Source of the DNA: Herbaspirillum sp. RTI4 | GTDB taxonomy: Bacteria > Pseudomonadota > Gammaproteobacteria > Burkholderiales > Burkholderiaceae_D | DNA: 64,000 nt | Direction: 5' to 3' | Assembly: GCF_034313965.1 (NCBI RefSeq) | Contig: NZ_JAVIWQ010000002.1 | Coordinates: forward strand, 1,426,001-1,490,000 | Shown: positions 25,426 through 36,389 of the stretch, piece after piece | Position numbering within the stretch: position 1 is the first letter of the stretch | How the letters are laid out: each line of letters opens with the position of its first letter | The notes under the pieces: model-generated | What the model saw: the letters and a program-made list of their open reading frames with translations, nothing else | Database searches by the model: none | What the model was told of the DNA's origin: nothing | Translations under genes and position numbers: made by a program

Positions 25426-26805
25426 ATGAGTACATACGATTACGATTTATTGACGATAGGCGCGGGTTCCGGTGGCGTACGCGCCAGTCGCTTTGCGGCG
25501 CAATACGGTGCAAAAGTCGGTATTGTGGAGCAGCAATATCTGGGCGGTACCTGCGTCAACGTTGGCTGCATTCCCAAAAAACTGATGGCGTACGCGGCGC
25601 ATTTTCATGGTGAAGTCGAGGATGCGCGCGGCTTCGGCTGGCAGGTAGAGAAGGCCGTTTTCGATTGGGCTACGCTGATTGCCAACAAGGACGTGGAAAT
25701 CGCCCGGCTCAATAGCGTTTATCGCCGTCTGCTGGACGGGTCGGGGGTGGACATTCTGGATGGTCATGCTGTCATCGAAGATGCGCATACGGTATTGGTC
25801 GGTGATCGTCGATTGACCAGTGCGCATATCCTGATTGCCACCGGTGGCAAACCAACGGCTGCGGAATTTCCCGGCAGCGAGTACGCCATTAGTTCCGACG
25901 AATTTTTCCATCTTGATGCCTTGCCGGCGCGCAGTGTTGTGTATGGCGGCGGTTATATCGCCGTCGAGCTGGCGTCCATTCTTAACGGACTGGGTAGCGA
26001 GGTCACGCTGATTTATCGCGGGGCGCAATTGCTGCGCACGATGGATGCTGACCTGGGTGTTTTTCTGGTCGAGGAAATGCGCAAGAAGGGCATGCGCGTT
26101 TTGCTCGATACCCGTATCGAGGCCATCGATGCCGGCGAACAAGACAGCGCCGGATGCGCCGTGCGACAAGTGCGACTGAGCGGCGGCGCGAGCCTCGATG
26201 CCGACTGCGTGCTGCTGGCCACGGGCCGTGCGCCGAATACCTATGGACTGGGTCTGGAAGCCGCAGGCGTCACGCTCAAGCCGAATGGCGCGGTCATCGT
26301 GGACGATCAGTTCCAGACCAGTGTGCCGTCGATTCATGCCATCGGCGACGTTATCGACCGTATCGCACTGACGCCTGTGGCGCTGGCGGAGGGGATGGTC
26401 GTGGCCTCACGCCTGTTCAAAAAGGGCGCGGATAGTGCGCGTGAAATGTCGTATGACAATGTGCCGACAGCGGTCTTCAGCGATCCGAATATCGCTACCG
26501 TCGGCCTCACGGAACAGCAGGCCCGGGAACGCTTTGATGATATCCGGGTGTTCAAGTCGAGTTTCAAGGCACTCAGGCACACCCTGAGCGGCCGCGATGA
26601 AAAAACACTGATGAAATTGCTGGTTGATGCGAAAACCGACCGTGTTCTTGGCGTCCACATGGTGGGTGCTGACGCCGGAGAAATCGTGCAGGGCTTTGCG
26701 GTTGCCTTGCAGTGCGGCGCGACCAAGGCGCAGTTCGACGCCACGATAGGGATTCATCCGACTTCCGCAGAGGAATTCGTCACCATGCGTACGCCTATCG
26801 ACTGA
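25426..26805 (+). CDS. gor: Glutathione-disulfide reductase
   Basis: A 459-residue FAD- and NADPH-dependent enzyme that reduces glutathione disulfide in the cytoplasm. The redox disulfide is Cys43/Cys48 in GGTCVNVGCIPKK, the FAD-binding start is IGAGSGGVRASR (11-22), the NADP-binding loop is GGGYIAVE, and the catalytic His444 is in GIHPTSAEE. The lysine-containing CIPKK and the C-terminal HPTSAEE fit glutathione reductase rather than E3. The ATG at 25426 is chosen because the flavin domain begins immediately. Apparently monocistronic. Confidence 0.92.
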   Translation: MSTYDYDLLTIGAGSGGVRASRFAAQYGAKVGIVEQQYLGGTCVNVGCIPKKLMAYAAHFHGEVEDARGFGWQVEKAVFDWATLIANKDVEIARLNSVYRRLLDGSGVDILDGHAVIEDAHTVLVGDRRLTSAHILIATGGKPTAAEFPGSEYAISSDEFFHLDALPARSVVYGGGYIAVELASILNGLGSEVTLIYRGAQLLRTMDADLGVFLVEEMRKKGMRVLLDTRIEAIDAGEQDSAGCAVRQVRLSGGASLDADCVLLATGRAPNTYGLGLEAAGVTLKPNGAVIVDDQFQTSVPSIHAIGDVIDRIALTPVALAEGMVVASRLFKKGADSAREMSYDNVPTAVFSDPNIATVGLTEQQARERFDDIRVFKSSFKALRHTLSGRDEKTLMKLLVDAKTDRVLGVHMVGADAGEIVQGFAVALQCGATKAQFDATIGIHPTSAEEFVTMRTPID

Positions 26806-26950
26806 CGCAATTTCCATCCTGATTGCAGAGCCTTACCCGCCCTCCGTGTGCAGTCAATCGTGCGCGTAGGGCGTGTAGCCGATTCTGGTTTCACGACCCC
26901 TTGGCATCATTGCCTCCCTGCTTGGGCCTATCTACTTCACATCAAAAATG

Positions 26951-28234
26951 TCAGCGCGACAAAGCGTAGCCGATGCGAAATTGCGACGTCTGCTTTTGGT
27001 TATAGGTCAGCAGACTTTCGCCGTAGCCAGAAAAATAACTTGCCATCAGATAGCCAGCGGTACCCGGAATCAGCTCGGCCATGGGATACGTGAATTGGGT
27101 CTCGATGCTGCCGGTACTGCTTTTACTTCCCTTGCGTAAGGTCGTGGCAAGACCGAATCCGTTCGGTTGTTGCAACAGGATGCGCAAATCCATGTGGCCG
27201 CGGTACTGGGCGATATCAGGATTGTCGGATGTGGGGCCGACATAGGCATACAGCTTAGGCTGCACTGTCAGGTGGTAATCGTTGAGTTTGCCGAAAGTGA
27301 TCGAAGGCTGGATAAAGGCATCATTCATGCTGCGTGAATCAGCGCCGTCGCGGCCGTTCGATTCATGTTCCAGCCCGGCGCGAAAACTGAGTCGGGTGAG
27401 GGGGCCATACGAAACGCCGAGGTCGGGCAGGTCATAAAACACAGCGGGATGATAATTGGTGTCGCGGAAAGGAGCCGATTGGCTGTGCAAATCCCACAGC
27501 GAAAACTGGGTGTAGCTGATGTAAAGATTATCCAAGAGTGTTCTGGAGCGCGGATCATCTGGCTGAAATAAGCGGTACTTGAAACTTAATTGGAATTTGG
27601 CATTGCGGCCACCGTTGCTGCCGCCGACAAAATACATGGGATCGTGAGCGGAAAGTCGCCGCAGATAACTCAGGTCCATATCGGCCGTCGTCGTGGCGCT
27701 ACCGACCGGGGAGGGGGATGAATTCGTCGCGATGGTGGCATCTTTATCGCCGGCATTATCCAGCAGCGCTAAGTCGATGGGTGCCGGTGCGGGAAGCGGT
27801 CCATAAGCTGGATTGGGGCGTACCAGAGACGCCAACATGGGCGCGGCGTCCATGCCGACAGGCTCGATGCGCACCACACCGCGCAGCGTCGGCGGAATCT
27901 CGCCACTGAAACTGACTTTGCGGAATTCCCCTTGGTGCAGCCTGAATTCGGCAGGCGCGTCCTTTTCTTTACGCAAGCGCAACTGAATGGGCGGAATCAT
28001 ATCGCCCGAAACAGCGATCACTAAATTAGCAGGAATCTTCAACACGTCCTCGTCGCCATCGTTACTGATCAGTAAGGTGAGGGTCAGTGGCGCAGTGGCG
28101 TCGATGCGTTTGGGAATTTGCAGCAGCGACACGCCAGCCAGCGCAGGGTGAGCGGTCAGAAAGAGTAAAAGACTGGTCATCGCGGGCAAGAAGCTGCGGG
28201 GACGGAGAGGGGCTGGAGTCGGTGAAGTGGGCAT
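26951..28234 (-). CDS. pldA: Outer-membrane phospholipase A (OMPLA/PldA) with N-terminal extra domain
   Basis: A 427-residue outer-membrane phospholipase that removes phospholipids from the outer leaflet. A signal peptide (about 1-33, ending AHPALA) precedes an about 150-residue beta-rich domain, then the barrel. The catalytic residues appear as His290, Ser292 (HESNG) and Asn304, with the same +2 and +14 spacing as the His-Ser-Asn triad of Escherichia coli PldA. The last residues (RIGYALSR) fit a terminal beta strand. The extra N-terminal domain makes it longer than E. coli PldA. An ATG at codon 19 is an alternative start that would shorten the signal peptide. Confidence 0.88.
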   Translation of the reverse strand: MPTSPTPAPLRPRSFLPAMTSLLLFLTAHPALAGVSLLQIPKRIDATAPLTLTLLISNDGDEDVLKIPANLVIAVSGDMIPPIQLRLRKEKDAPAEFRLHQGEFRKVSFSGEIPPTLRGVVRIEPVGMDAAPMLASLVRPNPAYGPLPAPAPIDLALLDNAGDKDATIATNSSPSPVGSATTTADMDLSYLRRLSAHDPMYFVGGSNGGRNAKFQLSFKYRLFQPDDPRSRTLLDNLYISYTQFSLWDLHSQSAPFRDTNYHPAVFYDLPDLGVSYGPLTRLSFRAGLEHESNGRDGADSRSMNDAFIQPSITFGKLNDYHLTVQPKLYAYVGPTSDNPDIAQYRGHMDLRILLQQPNGFGLATTLRKGSKSSTGSIETQFTYPMAELIPGTAGYLMASYFSGYGESLLTYNQKQTSQFRIGYALSR

Positions 28235-28308
28235 GAACGATCCAGGGAAAGAGGCGGAGAAGCAATAGAAACAATGGAAAAAATAGAAACAGCATCTGCC
28301 GACGCAAT

Positions 28309-29724
28309 TTACAGTACTTTCCCCGGATTCATCAGATTCAATGGATCGAGCGCCTGCTTGATCGTGGCCATCAGTTGCAGTTCGGCTGCCGGTTTGTAAC
28401 GCCGGATTTCCTCGCGTTTGAGCGCGCCCAGGCCGTGTTCGGCGGAAATCGACCCGCCAAAGCGGTCGACGCTGTCATAGACGATACGGTTGATTTGCGG
28501 CTGGCTGTCGAGCAGGGCGTCGCCGGGCAAGTCGGCAGAGGGAGACACGTTGTAATGCAGGTTGCCGTCGCCCAGATGGCCGAAAGTCACCATGGCGCAG
28601 CCCGGGAAATGTTGTTGCAGCAACGCATCAGTGTCGCGCATGAACTCAGGAATCGACGAGATCGGCATCGAGATGTCGTGCTTGATATTTTTTCCTTCGC
28701 GCGCCTGCGCGTCGGAAATATGTTCCCGCAGCGCCCACAGCGCGGCGGATTGGGCGATGGAAGAGGCAATCGCGGCATCTGCCGCCAGTCCCTGATCCAG
28801 TGCTGCGCCGATCACCTGTTCCAGCAAACCGTTGGCATGTTCTGTTGATTCGTTATCGGAAATTTCCAGCAGGACCAAGTAGGGATAGCGCGTCTGGAAT
28901 GGGGAGTGCAGCGCAGGAAAATGGCGCTCGACCAATTGCAGGCAATAGTCGGAAATCAGCTCGAAGGCAGTCAGTGAGGCATCGCAGGCCTGCTGCGCTT
29001 GCCCCAGCAGTTGCAACGCTGCCTCCGGTGTAGCGACCGCCACCAGCGCCGTGACTTGCGCCTTCGGTTGCGGAAACAGTTTCAGCACTGCTGCACTGAT
29101 CACGCCCAGCGTACCTTCGGCACCGATGAACAGGTGACGCAGATCGTAGCCGGTATTGTCCTTGCGCAAGCCGCGCAAATTGCTGATGAGCGTGCCTTGC
29201 GCGGTAATGATTTCCAGGCCCAGACAGAGTTCGCGCGTGTTGCCATAGCGCAGCACGCCGGTGCCGCCGGCATTGGTCGCCAGATTGCCGCCTATGGTAC
29301 AACTGCCCTGCGCTGCCAGCGCCAGCGGGAAGAGCAGGCCAGCCTCGGCGGCGGCTTGCTGAATATGTTGCAGAATGCAGCCGGCTTCCACTGTCATGGT
29401 GTGGTTGATGGTGTCGATGGCGCGGATGCGGTTGAGGCGCATGAGTGACAGCACGATGGCTGTGCCGCTGGTATCAGGCACGCTGCCCAGTACCAGACCG
29501 GTATTGCCGCCTTGCGGCACGAGTGGTACGCGGAACTGGTGGCACAGGGCGACGATGGCGGCCGTTTCTTCCGCACTGCCGGGCCGCACGACGGCCAGCG
29601 CCGCGCCGGTAAAACGGCCGCGTCGGTCAGCCAGATACGAGGCCATGTCGGCGGGGGAGGTCAGTACATACTGTGCGCCGATGGCTGCCGCACATGCCTG
29701 GAGGAATTCTTGCATGACAGGCAT
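28309..29724 (-). CDS. FAD-linked 2-hydroxyacid dehydrogenase (GlcD/D-2-hydroxyglutarate dehydrogenase type)
   Basis: A 471-residue VAO-family flavoprotein that oxidises a D-2-hydroxyacid such as D-lactate, glycolate or D-2-hydroxyglutarate. The FAD-binding domain shows VPQGGNTGLVLGS (about 69-81) and GSCTIGGNLATNAGG (about 139-153). The C-terminal domain has the metal/substrate histidines in FGHLGDGNLHYN and the terminal EHGLGALKREE and NPGKVL motifs. There is no iron-sulfur partner gene beside it. An internal ATG three codons in is an equally possible start. It lies 12 bp downstream of the DUF2069 gene and could be co-transcribed with it and wrbA. Confidence 0.85.
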   Translation of the reverse strand: MPVMQEFLQACAAAIGAQYVLTSPADMASYLADRRGRFTGAALAVVRPGSAEETAAIVALCHQFRVPLVPQGGNTGLVLGSVPDTSGTAIVLSLMRLNRIRAIDTINHTMTVEAGCILQHIQQAAAEAGLLFPLALAAQGSCTIGGNLATNAGGTGVLRYGNTRELCLGLEIITAQGTLISNLRGLRKDNTGYDLRHLFIGAEGTLGVISAAVLKLFPQPKAQVTALVAVATPEAALQLLGQAQQACDASLTAFELISDYCLQLVERHFPALHSPFQTRYPYLVLLEISDNESTEHANGLLEQVIGAALDQGLAADAAIASSIAQSAALWALREHISDAQAREGKNIKHDISMPISSIPEFMRDTDALLQQHFPGCAMVTFGHLGDGNLHYNVSPSADLPGDALLDSQPQINRIVYDSVDRFGGSISAEHGLGALKREEIRRYKPAAELQLMATIKQALDPLNLMNPGKVL

Positions 29725-29736
29725 ACGCCGGGGCCG

Positions 29737-30857
<1,121 letters not shown>

Positions 30858-30887
30858 TTATCACCCCCTTGTTGAGATGGCTTGCCG

Positions 30888-32222
30888 ATGGTGCTTTTCC
30901 GCTTACCGCATTTGCATGGACTGACCTGGCCCAAGGCCAGATTGTTTGCGCGCTTCATCCTCCAGCGTTTGAATGAAGACCGCCTGCCGCAAGTGGCGGG
31001 CAGCCTGACGTTTACGACCATTCTGTCGCTGGTACCGGTCCTGACAATTGCTTTGGCCTTGTTCACTGCGTTCCCGCTGTTCGGCACGTTCCGCGCCACG
31101 CTGGAAGCCTATTTTGCGCAGAGTTCCATCCCGCAGGGCATGGCGTCCACCATTCTTGGTTATCTCAATCAGTTCGCTTCGAAATCGGCGCGGCTGTCGG
31201 CGCTGGGCGGCGTGGCGCTGATTTTCACCACGTATATGACGATGGCGACCATCGATCGCATCTTCAACCAGATCTGGCGCGTCAAACAATCGCGGCCGCT
31301 GATGCGGCGGGTATTGGTGTACTGGGCCATCATTACACTCGGGCCTTTATTGATAGGCTTGTCGGTATCGGTGACGTCGCACTTGTATGCCGCCACCAAC
31401 GGGGTGGTGGCGAGTCTGCCTCTGGGCGGTGCTGGTTTATATACGCTGGTGTCGATTTTGCTGACCACCGCCGCGTACACCTTGCTTTACAGTACCGTTC
31501 CCCATCAGCAAGTCGAATGGCGCGATGCGCTGTGGGGCGGGCTGCTGGCGGGTATCTGTGTGGAAGGGGCCAAGCGCCTGTTCGCTGTCTACGTTCTCCA
31601 GTTTCCGACTTACACCATGATCTACGGAGCGGTTGCCGCGCTGCCGATTTTTCTGATCTGGATTTACATGCTGTGGCTCATTACGCTGATGGGTGCATTG
31701 CTGACCGCGATTTTGCCCGTCATCCGTTATGAACGCTGGTGGCATGTGCCGCGTCCTGGCAGTGAATTCGTCGATGCAATGACGCTGCTGCGCGTGCTGC
31801 ACGAGGCGCGTAGCAAGGGGACCTCGGCGCTGGCCGATGCGCGTACGCTGCGCCGGAAGACGCGCATCGGGTATTCCGAAATCCGCTTGCTACTGGGAAA
31901 AATGGTTGCCGCCGGTTGGGTCGGCACCATTAACACTGAGATTAGCCCCGACGCCAATGGCGGGCGCTGGAACCGGCATGCCGCTGATCGCATGGGGTAC
32001 TGGATGCTACTGGCCCATCCGGATCAACTGACGCTGGCCGATGTATATCGCTTGTTTGTTTTTAATGCGGCCGCTCATGCATCGGGCGACCGGCGACTGA
32101 TCCGGCAAGTCGGGGTGGCGGTGGAAGATGCCTTGGGGCAAACCCTGACAACGTATTTTTCCGGCTCGGCAGACGCGTCGACGGCGACAGCGGCGACGAG
32201 CAGCGCAGGCTATCCGGTGTGA
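30888..32222 (+). CDS. YihY/BrkB family inner-membrane protein
   Basis: A 444-residue protein. Residues about 1-285 form the YihY membrane domain with about six transmembrane segments; the family block LPQVAGSLTFTTILSLVPVLTI lies near 29-50 (split here by family convention). A cytoplasmic C-terminal domain of about 150 residues follows, with a winged-helix-like part. YihY was once called RNase BN, which is not supported; its role is unknown. The ATG at 30888 is chosen over an in-frame TTG two codons earlier. The tail is Ala/Thr/Ser-rich. Confidence 0.85.
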   Translation: MVLFRLPHLHGLTWPKARLFARFILQRLNEDRLPQVAGSLTFTTILSLVPVLTIALALFTAFPLFGTFRATLEAYFAQSSIPQGMASTILGYLNQFASKSARLSALGGVALIFTTYMTMATIDRIFNQIWRVKQSRPLMRRVLVYWAIITLGPLLIGLSVSVTSHLYAATNGVVASLPLGGAGLYTLVSILLTTAAYTLLYSTVPHQQVEWRDALWGGLLAGICVEGAKRLFAVYVLQFPTYTMIYGAVAALPIFLIWIYMLWLITLMGALLTAILPVIRYERWWHVPRPGSEFVDAMTLLRVLHEARSKGTSALADARTLRRKTRIGYSEIRLLLGKMVAAGWVGTINTEISPDANGGRWNRHAADRMGYWMLLAHPDQLTLADVYRLFVFNAAAHASGDRRLIRQVGVAVEDALGQTLTTYFSGSADASTATAATSSAGYPV

Positions 32223-32408
32223 ATGCGGCCTGATTTTGCCTGCGTCTGGATTTTTCGCTCCGCTTGGGCTACAGTCAGACACCATATCCAATAAACAGAT
32301 AAAAAGAGACAAGCACACTGGCGCCGGACAACACAGGCCGGGCCATTCCACAGCAGACGGTCGTCGCCGGATGCTCCCGGTAATCCACATTTACTTCAGG
32401 ATGGCATC

Positions 32409-32861
32409 ATGAAAGTTTCCGAAATTCTCAAAGCCAAAGGCAACATTCTCTACACCGTTACGCCTGATACCTCCATCGCAGATGCCGTCGATACCATGGC
32501 GGAAAAAGATATCGGTTCGCTGGTCGTGATGGAATTCGGCGAGCTGGTCGGCATGCTGACCTTCCGCGAAGTGCTGCTGACCCTGCATTTGAACAAGGGA
32601 TCGGTCGGCAGCAATACCGTACGCAAGCACATGGACGACCATCCCATTACCATTACCCCCGATACCGATATCAACGAAGTGCGCCGCATCATGCTGGAAA
32701 AACACGCGCGCTATGTGCCGGTGATGGATGCCAAAGTGCTGATGGGCGTGATGTCGTTTTACGATGTCGCCAAGGCGGTGCTCGATGCCCAGGGTTTTGA
32801 AAACAAGATGCTCAAGGCCTATATCCGTGACTGGCCTGCGGGCGAGACCGAAACTGCCTAG
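32409..32861 (+). CDS. Tandem CBS-domain protein
   Basis: A 150-residue stand-alone CBS pair (about 8-60 and 75-130), a fold that binds adenosine nucleotides and acts as an energy sensor. Typical strings are DTSIADAVDTMAEKDIGSLVV and DTDINEVRRIMLEKHARYVPV with the V-x-D ending of each repeat. There is no fused catalytic domain. A clear ribosome-binding site (AGGA) precedes the ATG. No co-transcribed partner is evident, so the regulated target is unknown. Confidence 0.88.
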   Translation: MKVSEILKAKGNILYTVTPDTSIADAVDTMAEKDIGSLVVMEFGELVGMLTFREVLLTLHLNKGSVGSNTVRKHMDDHPITITPDTDINEVRRIMLEKHARYVPVMDAKVLMGVMSFYDVAKAVLDAQGFENKMLKAYIRDWPAGETETA

Positions 32862-33077
32862 TCAGGCATATAAGTCGCGTTCGTATTGATGCGGTCGCCC
32901 CTCCCGGGGTGGCCGTGAGTTATCCGGCAGTTTTCTGTTGTACCCGTCTGAATTTCCCCCACTATCCGCGCTGCCCGGGCCGGATGCCACTCCTTAGCGC
33001 ATCCACCGCCGTACTTTTCTCCTTGCGCATGGCAGAATGTGCGCTCTCACCATTCCCTCCTCACCCTCACTGCTCTT

Positions 33078-35000
33078 ATGACCCGATCCGCTCCAGCGTC
33101 GCCCACTGGCGAGTCCCCCGCGCCGAATCAGTTCGCACTTCTGTCGCAACGCCGCTTCGGGCCTTTTTTCTGGACCCAGTTCCTGGGCGCGCTCAATGAC
33201 AATGTCTTCAAGACCGCGCTGCTGACCATTCTGACTTTCGACGCGCTGAGCTGGACCACGCTCGACAGCGGTTTTCTGACCAACCTGATTCCCGGTTTAT
33301 TCATCTTGCCCTTCGTCCTGTTTTCCGCGACGGCAGGGCAGTTGGCCGATAAATTTGAAAAATCGCGGCTCACGCGCTACATCAAATTATTGGAAATCGC
33401 CATCATGGCGCTGGCTGCCTACGGCTGGATGGGACACCATCTGTGGCTGCTGGTCGCGGCCGTCGCCGGCATGGGATTGCATTCCACGCTATTCGGCCCG
33501 GTCAAGTACGCCTACCTGCCGCAGCAACTCACGCGCGAGGAGCTCGTCGGCGGCAACGGCGTCATCGAAATGGGGACCTTCGTCGGTATCCTGCTGGGTG
33601 AAATTCTCGGTGCCGTGCTGGTGGTCTATCCGGTCTGGGGCCTGCAAATGGTGGTGGTCAGCACGATTGCTCTGGCGCTGCTGGGCTGGCTGGTCAGCCT
33701 GCGCATACCGCTTTCACCGGCACCGGCGCCGACCTTGCGCATCAACTGGAATCCGCTGACGGAAACGATGCGCAATTTCCGCTTTTCGCGCAGCAACCGG
33801 GTGGTGTTTCTGGCCCTGCTGGGCAATTCCTGGTTCTGGTTTTACGGCGCGACCATGCTGGCGCAATTTCCGGTCTATGCCAAAACCTATCTGCATGGTG
33901 ACTACAGCGTATTCGTGCTGCTGCTGGCCGTATTTTCCATCGGCATCGGTGCCGGTTCTCTGCTGTGCGAGCGCTTGTCCGGCGGCAAGGTGGAAATCGG
34001 ACTGGTGCCGTTCGGCGCGATCGGTCTGTCGGTATTCGGCATCGACCTGTATTTTTCCAGCATGGCCTACGTCAACCGGGAGACGGTCGGTCTGCTCGGT
34101 TTCGTCGTCCAGCACGGTAGCTGGCGCATTCTGGCCGATTGTCTGCTGATCGGTCTGTTCGGTGGTCTGTACATCGTGCCGCTGTTCGCGCTGATCCAGA
34201 CGCGCTGCGACCCGGCGCATCTGTCGCGCACGATTGCCGGCGTCAACATCATGAATTCCCTGTTCATGGTCGCTTCGGCCTTGTTGGCGATGCTGCTGCT
34301 GCGCGCCGGTTATACGATTCCGCAGATTTTTCTGATTACCGCACTGCTTAACGTGGTCGTAGCGATTTACATTTTTTCACTGGCGCAGGAATTTCTGATT
34401 CGCTTTCTGGCCTGGCTGCTGATTCATACGTTTTACCGGGTGCGCACTGTCGATGGCTGGCGTATTCCCCATTCCGGCGCGGCATTGCTGGTGTGCAATC
34501 ACGTCAGTTATATCGACGCTCTCGTCATCATGGCAACCAGTCCGCGGCCTATCCGTTTCGTGATGGATCATCGGATATTCAAGATCCCGCTGCTGTCCTG
34601 GGTGTTCAGGACGGCGCGCACCATTCCTATCGCCCCCAGGAGCGAAGATCCGTGGGTGACTGAAAAAGCCTATATCGATATTGCGCAGGCTTTGCATGAA
34701 GGGGAGCTGGTCTGCATTTTTCCCGAAGGCAAGCTGACCTTGGACGGTGAAATGAATGGCTTCAAGGGCGGGGTAGCCAAGATACTGGCGCGTTCTCCGG
34801 TGCCGGTAGTGCCGCTGGCTTTGCGCGGACTATGGGGCGGTATGTGGTCGCGTCACCGCGGAAATTTTCTGGAACGCGGTTTCCGGCGCGGCCCGTTTTC
34901 CCAGCTGGAACTGGCCGTCGGCGCACCGCTGGCCGCCGCCGACGCCACGCCGGAGTCGCTGCACGCGCAGGTATTGGCGCTGCGTGGCGACCGCCGCTGA
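33078..35000 (+). CDS. LplT-PlsC fusion: lysophospholipid transporter-acyltransferase
   Basis: A 640-residue two-domain protein. Residues about 15-420 form an MFS-type transporter with the LplT-like start WTQFLGALNDNVFKTALLT. Residues about 430-635 form a PlsC-type acyltransferase with NHVSYID (the NHX4D motif) and FPEGKLTLDG (the acceptor-binding EGT-like motif). E. coli splits this function between LplT and Aas, which flip lysophosphatidylethanolamine inward and reacylate it; the ligase domain of Aas is absent here. The ATG at 33078 starts about 20 residues before the first membrane segment. Confidence 0.87.
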   Translation: MTRSAPASPTGESPAPNQFALLSQRRFGPFFWTQFLGALNDNVFKTALLTILTFDALSWTTLDSGFLTNLIPGLFILPFVLFSATAGQLADKFEKSRLTRYIKLLEIAIMALAAYGWMGHHLWLLVAAVAGMGLHSTLFGPVKYAYLPQQLTREELVGGNGVIEMGTFVGILLGEILGAVLVVYPVWGLQMVVVSTIALALLGWLVSLRIPLSPAPAPTLRINWNPLTETMRNFRFSRSNRVVFLALLGNSWFWFYGATMLAQFPVYAKTYLHGDYSVFVLLLAVFSIGIGAGSLLCERLSGGKVEIGLVPFGAIGLSVFGIDLYFSSMAYVNRETVGLLGFVVQHGSWRILADCLLIGLFGGLYIVPLFALIQTRCDPAHLSRTIAGVNIMNSLFMVASALLAMLLLRAGYTIPQIFLITALLNVVVAIYIFSLAQEFLIRFLAWLLIHTFYRVRTVDGWRIPHSGAALLVCNHVSYIDALVIMATSPRPIRFVMDHRIFKIPLLSWVFRTARTIPIAPRSEDPWVTEKAYIDIAQALHEGELVCIFPEGKLTLDGEMNGFKGGVAKILARSPVPVVPLALRGLWGGMWSRHRGNFLERGFRRGPFSQLELAVGAPLAAADATPESLHAQVLALRGDRR

Positions 35001-35092
35001 GGGCAAACGACCCCTTGCAATGAGGTGCAGAGGCGGGGTTTGCCCATGAGGCTGGTAAAATCATGGCTTCCCGTCTCTCGCCCCCTTCTCCT

Positions 35093-36190
35093 ATGTCCGG
35101 CAATACTCTCGGCACGCTCTTTACCGTCACCACCTTTGGCGAATCCCACGGACCCGCAATTGGTTGCGTCATCGATGGCTGCCCGCCCGGCATGCTGCTG
35201 TCGGAATCCGATATCCAGCCCGAACTGGACCGGCGTCGTCCCGGCACTTCGCGCCACGTCACGCAGAGGCAGGAGCCGGATACGGTCGAAATCCTGTCCG
35301 GCGTCTATGAAGGCCGCACTACCGGCACCCCCATTTCCCTGCTGATCCGTAATCAGGATCAGCGCAGTAAAGATTACGGCAACCTGCTCGACACCTTCCG
35401 TCCCGGCCATGCCGATTACACCTACTGGCAAAAATACGGTATCCGCGATCCGCGTGGCGGCGGTCGTTCTTCGGCGCGTCTGACCGCGCCGGCCGTGGCG
35501 GCGGCGGCGGTTGCCAAAAAATGGCTGTTCGAGCAGTACGGCACCACCTTCCGGGGCTATATGAGCCAGCTTGGCGAGATCGTCATCCCGTTCGAATCCT
35601 GGGAGCATGTCGCGCAAAATCCGTTTTTCGCGGCCAATGCCAGCCTCATCGACCAGCTCGAAACCTATATGGATGACTTGCGCAAAGACGGCGATTCCTG
35701 CGGCGCGCGCATCGACGTGGTCGCGCACAATGTGCCGCTGGGACTGGGCGAACCGATTTACGACAAACTTGATGCCGACATCGCCTATGCGCTCATGGGC
35801 ATCAACGCGGTAAAGGGTGTGGAAATCGGCGCGGGTTTTCGCTCAGTCGCGCAAAAGGGCAGCGAACACGGCGACGAACTCACACCGCAAGGCTTCCTCG
35901 GCAATAACGCCGGCGGCATTCTGGGCGGCATTTCCACCGGACAGGACATCACCGCTTCGATAGCGATCAAGCCCACTTCCAGCATCCGCACCGCCCGCCA
36001 GTCGATCGACAAGAGCGGCCAGCCGGTCGCCGTGGAAACTTTTGGCCGTCACGACCCCTGCGTCGGCATCCGCGCCACGCCTATCGCCGAAGCGATGCTG
36101 GCGCTGGTATTGATGGATCACGCCTTACGCCACCGGGCGCAATGCGCCGATGTCTCGGTGAGTACTCCCAGGATAGAAACGCCGGACTGA
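35093..36190 (+). CDS. aroC: Chorismate synthase
   Basis: A 365-residue FMN-dependent enzyme that converts EPSP to chorismate, the last shared step of aromatic synthesis. The start [18 protein letters not shown] and the blocks [28 protein letters not shown] and GVEIGAGF are diagnostic signature regions. The length is typical. The first in-frame ATG (35063) would add ten low-complexity residues, so 35093 is preferred. It follows the LplT-PlsC gene by 92 bp. Confidence 0.96.
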   Translation: MSGNTLGTLFTVTTFGESHGPAIGCVIDGCPPGMLLSESDIQPELDRRRPGTSRHVTQRQEPDTVEILSGVYEGRTTGTPISLLIRNQDQRSKDYGNLLDTFRPGHADYTYWQKYGIRDPRGGGRSSARLTAPAVAAAAVAKKWLFEQYGTTFRGYMSQLGEIVIPFESWEHVAQNPFFAANASLIDQLETYMDDLRKDGDSCGARIDVVAHNVPLGLGEPIYDKLDADIAYALMGINAVKGVEIGAGFRSVAQKGSEHGDELTPQGFLGNNAGGILGGISTGQDITASIAIKPTSSIRTARQSIDKSGQPVAVETFGRHDPCVGIRATPIAEAMLALVLMDHALRHRAQCADVSVSTPRIETPD

Positions 36191-36206
36191 CCGACGCAAT
36201 GTCGGT
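36188..36206 (+). other. Hairpin overlapping the aroC stop codon
   Basis: Stem GACCGAC/GTCGGTC with a 5-base loop begins at the stop codon of aroC. No T run follows, so it is at best a weak terminator or an mRNA 3'-end stabiliser. Confidence 0.4.
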
Positions 36207-36389
36207 CTGCTCCCAGGGAGCCTGTTGATCAGACCCGATCTTCTTACCAGATGTAAGTCTGGCGCCGATAGCCGTGGATAAGGGATATGCCTTACCTATA
36301 CAAGGAGCTGGCGGTGCATGTCCTGCGCGCTGTCCTCCTTATCCATGCAGGCCAATCCACGATTGAACTCACCGGGTAACGATCCTCCT

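Noticed and set aside
32895..32925. GC-rich inverted repeat after the CBS-domain gene as a terminator
   Set aside because: The stem has mismatches and no T run follows, so termination cannot be supported.
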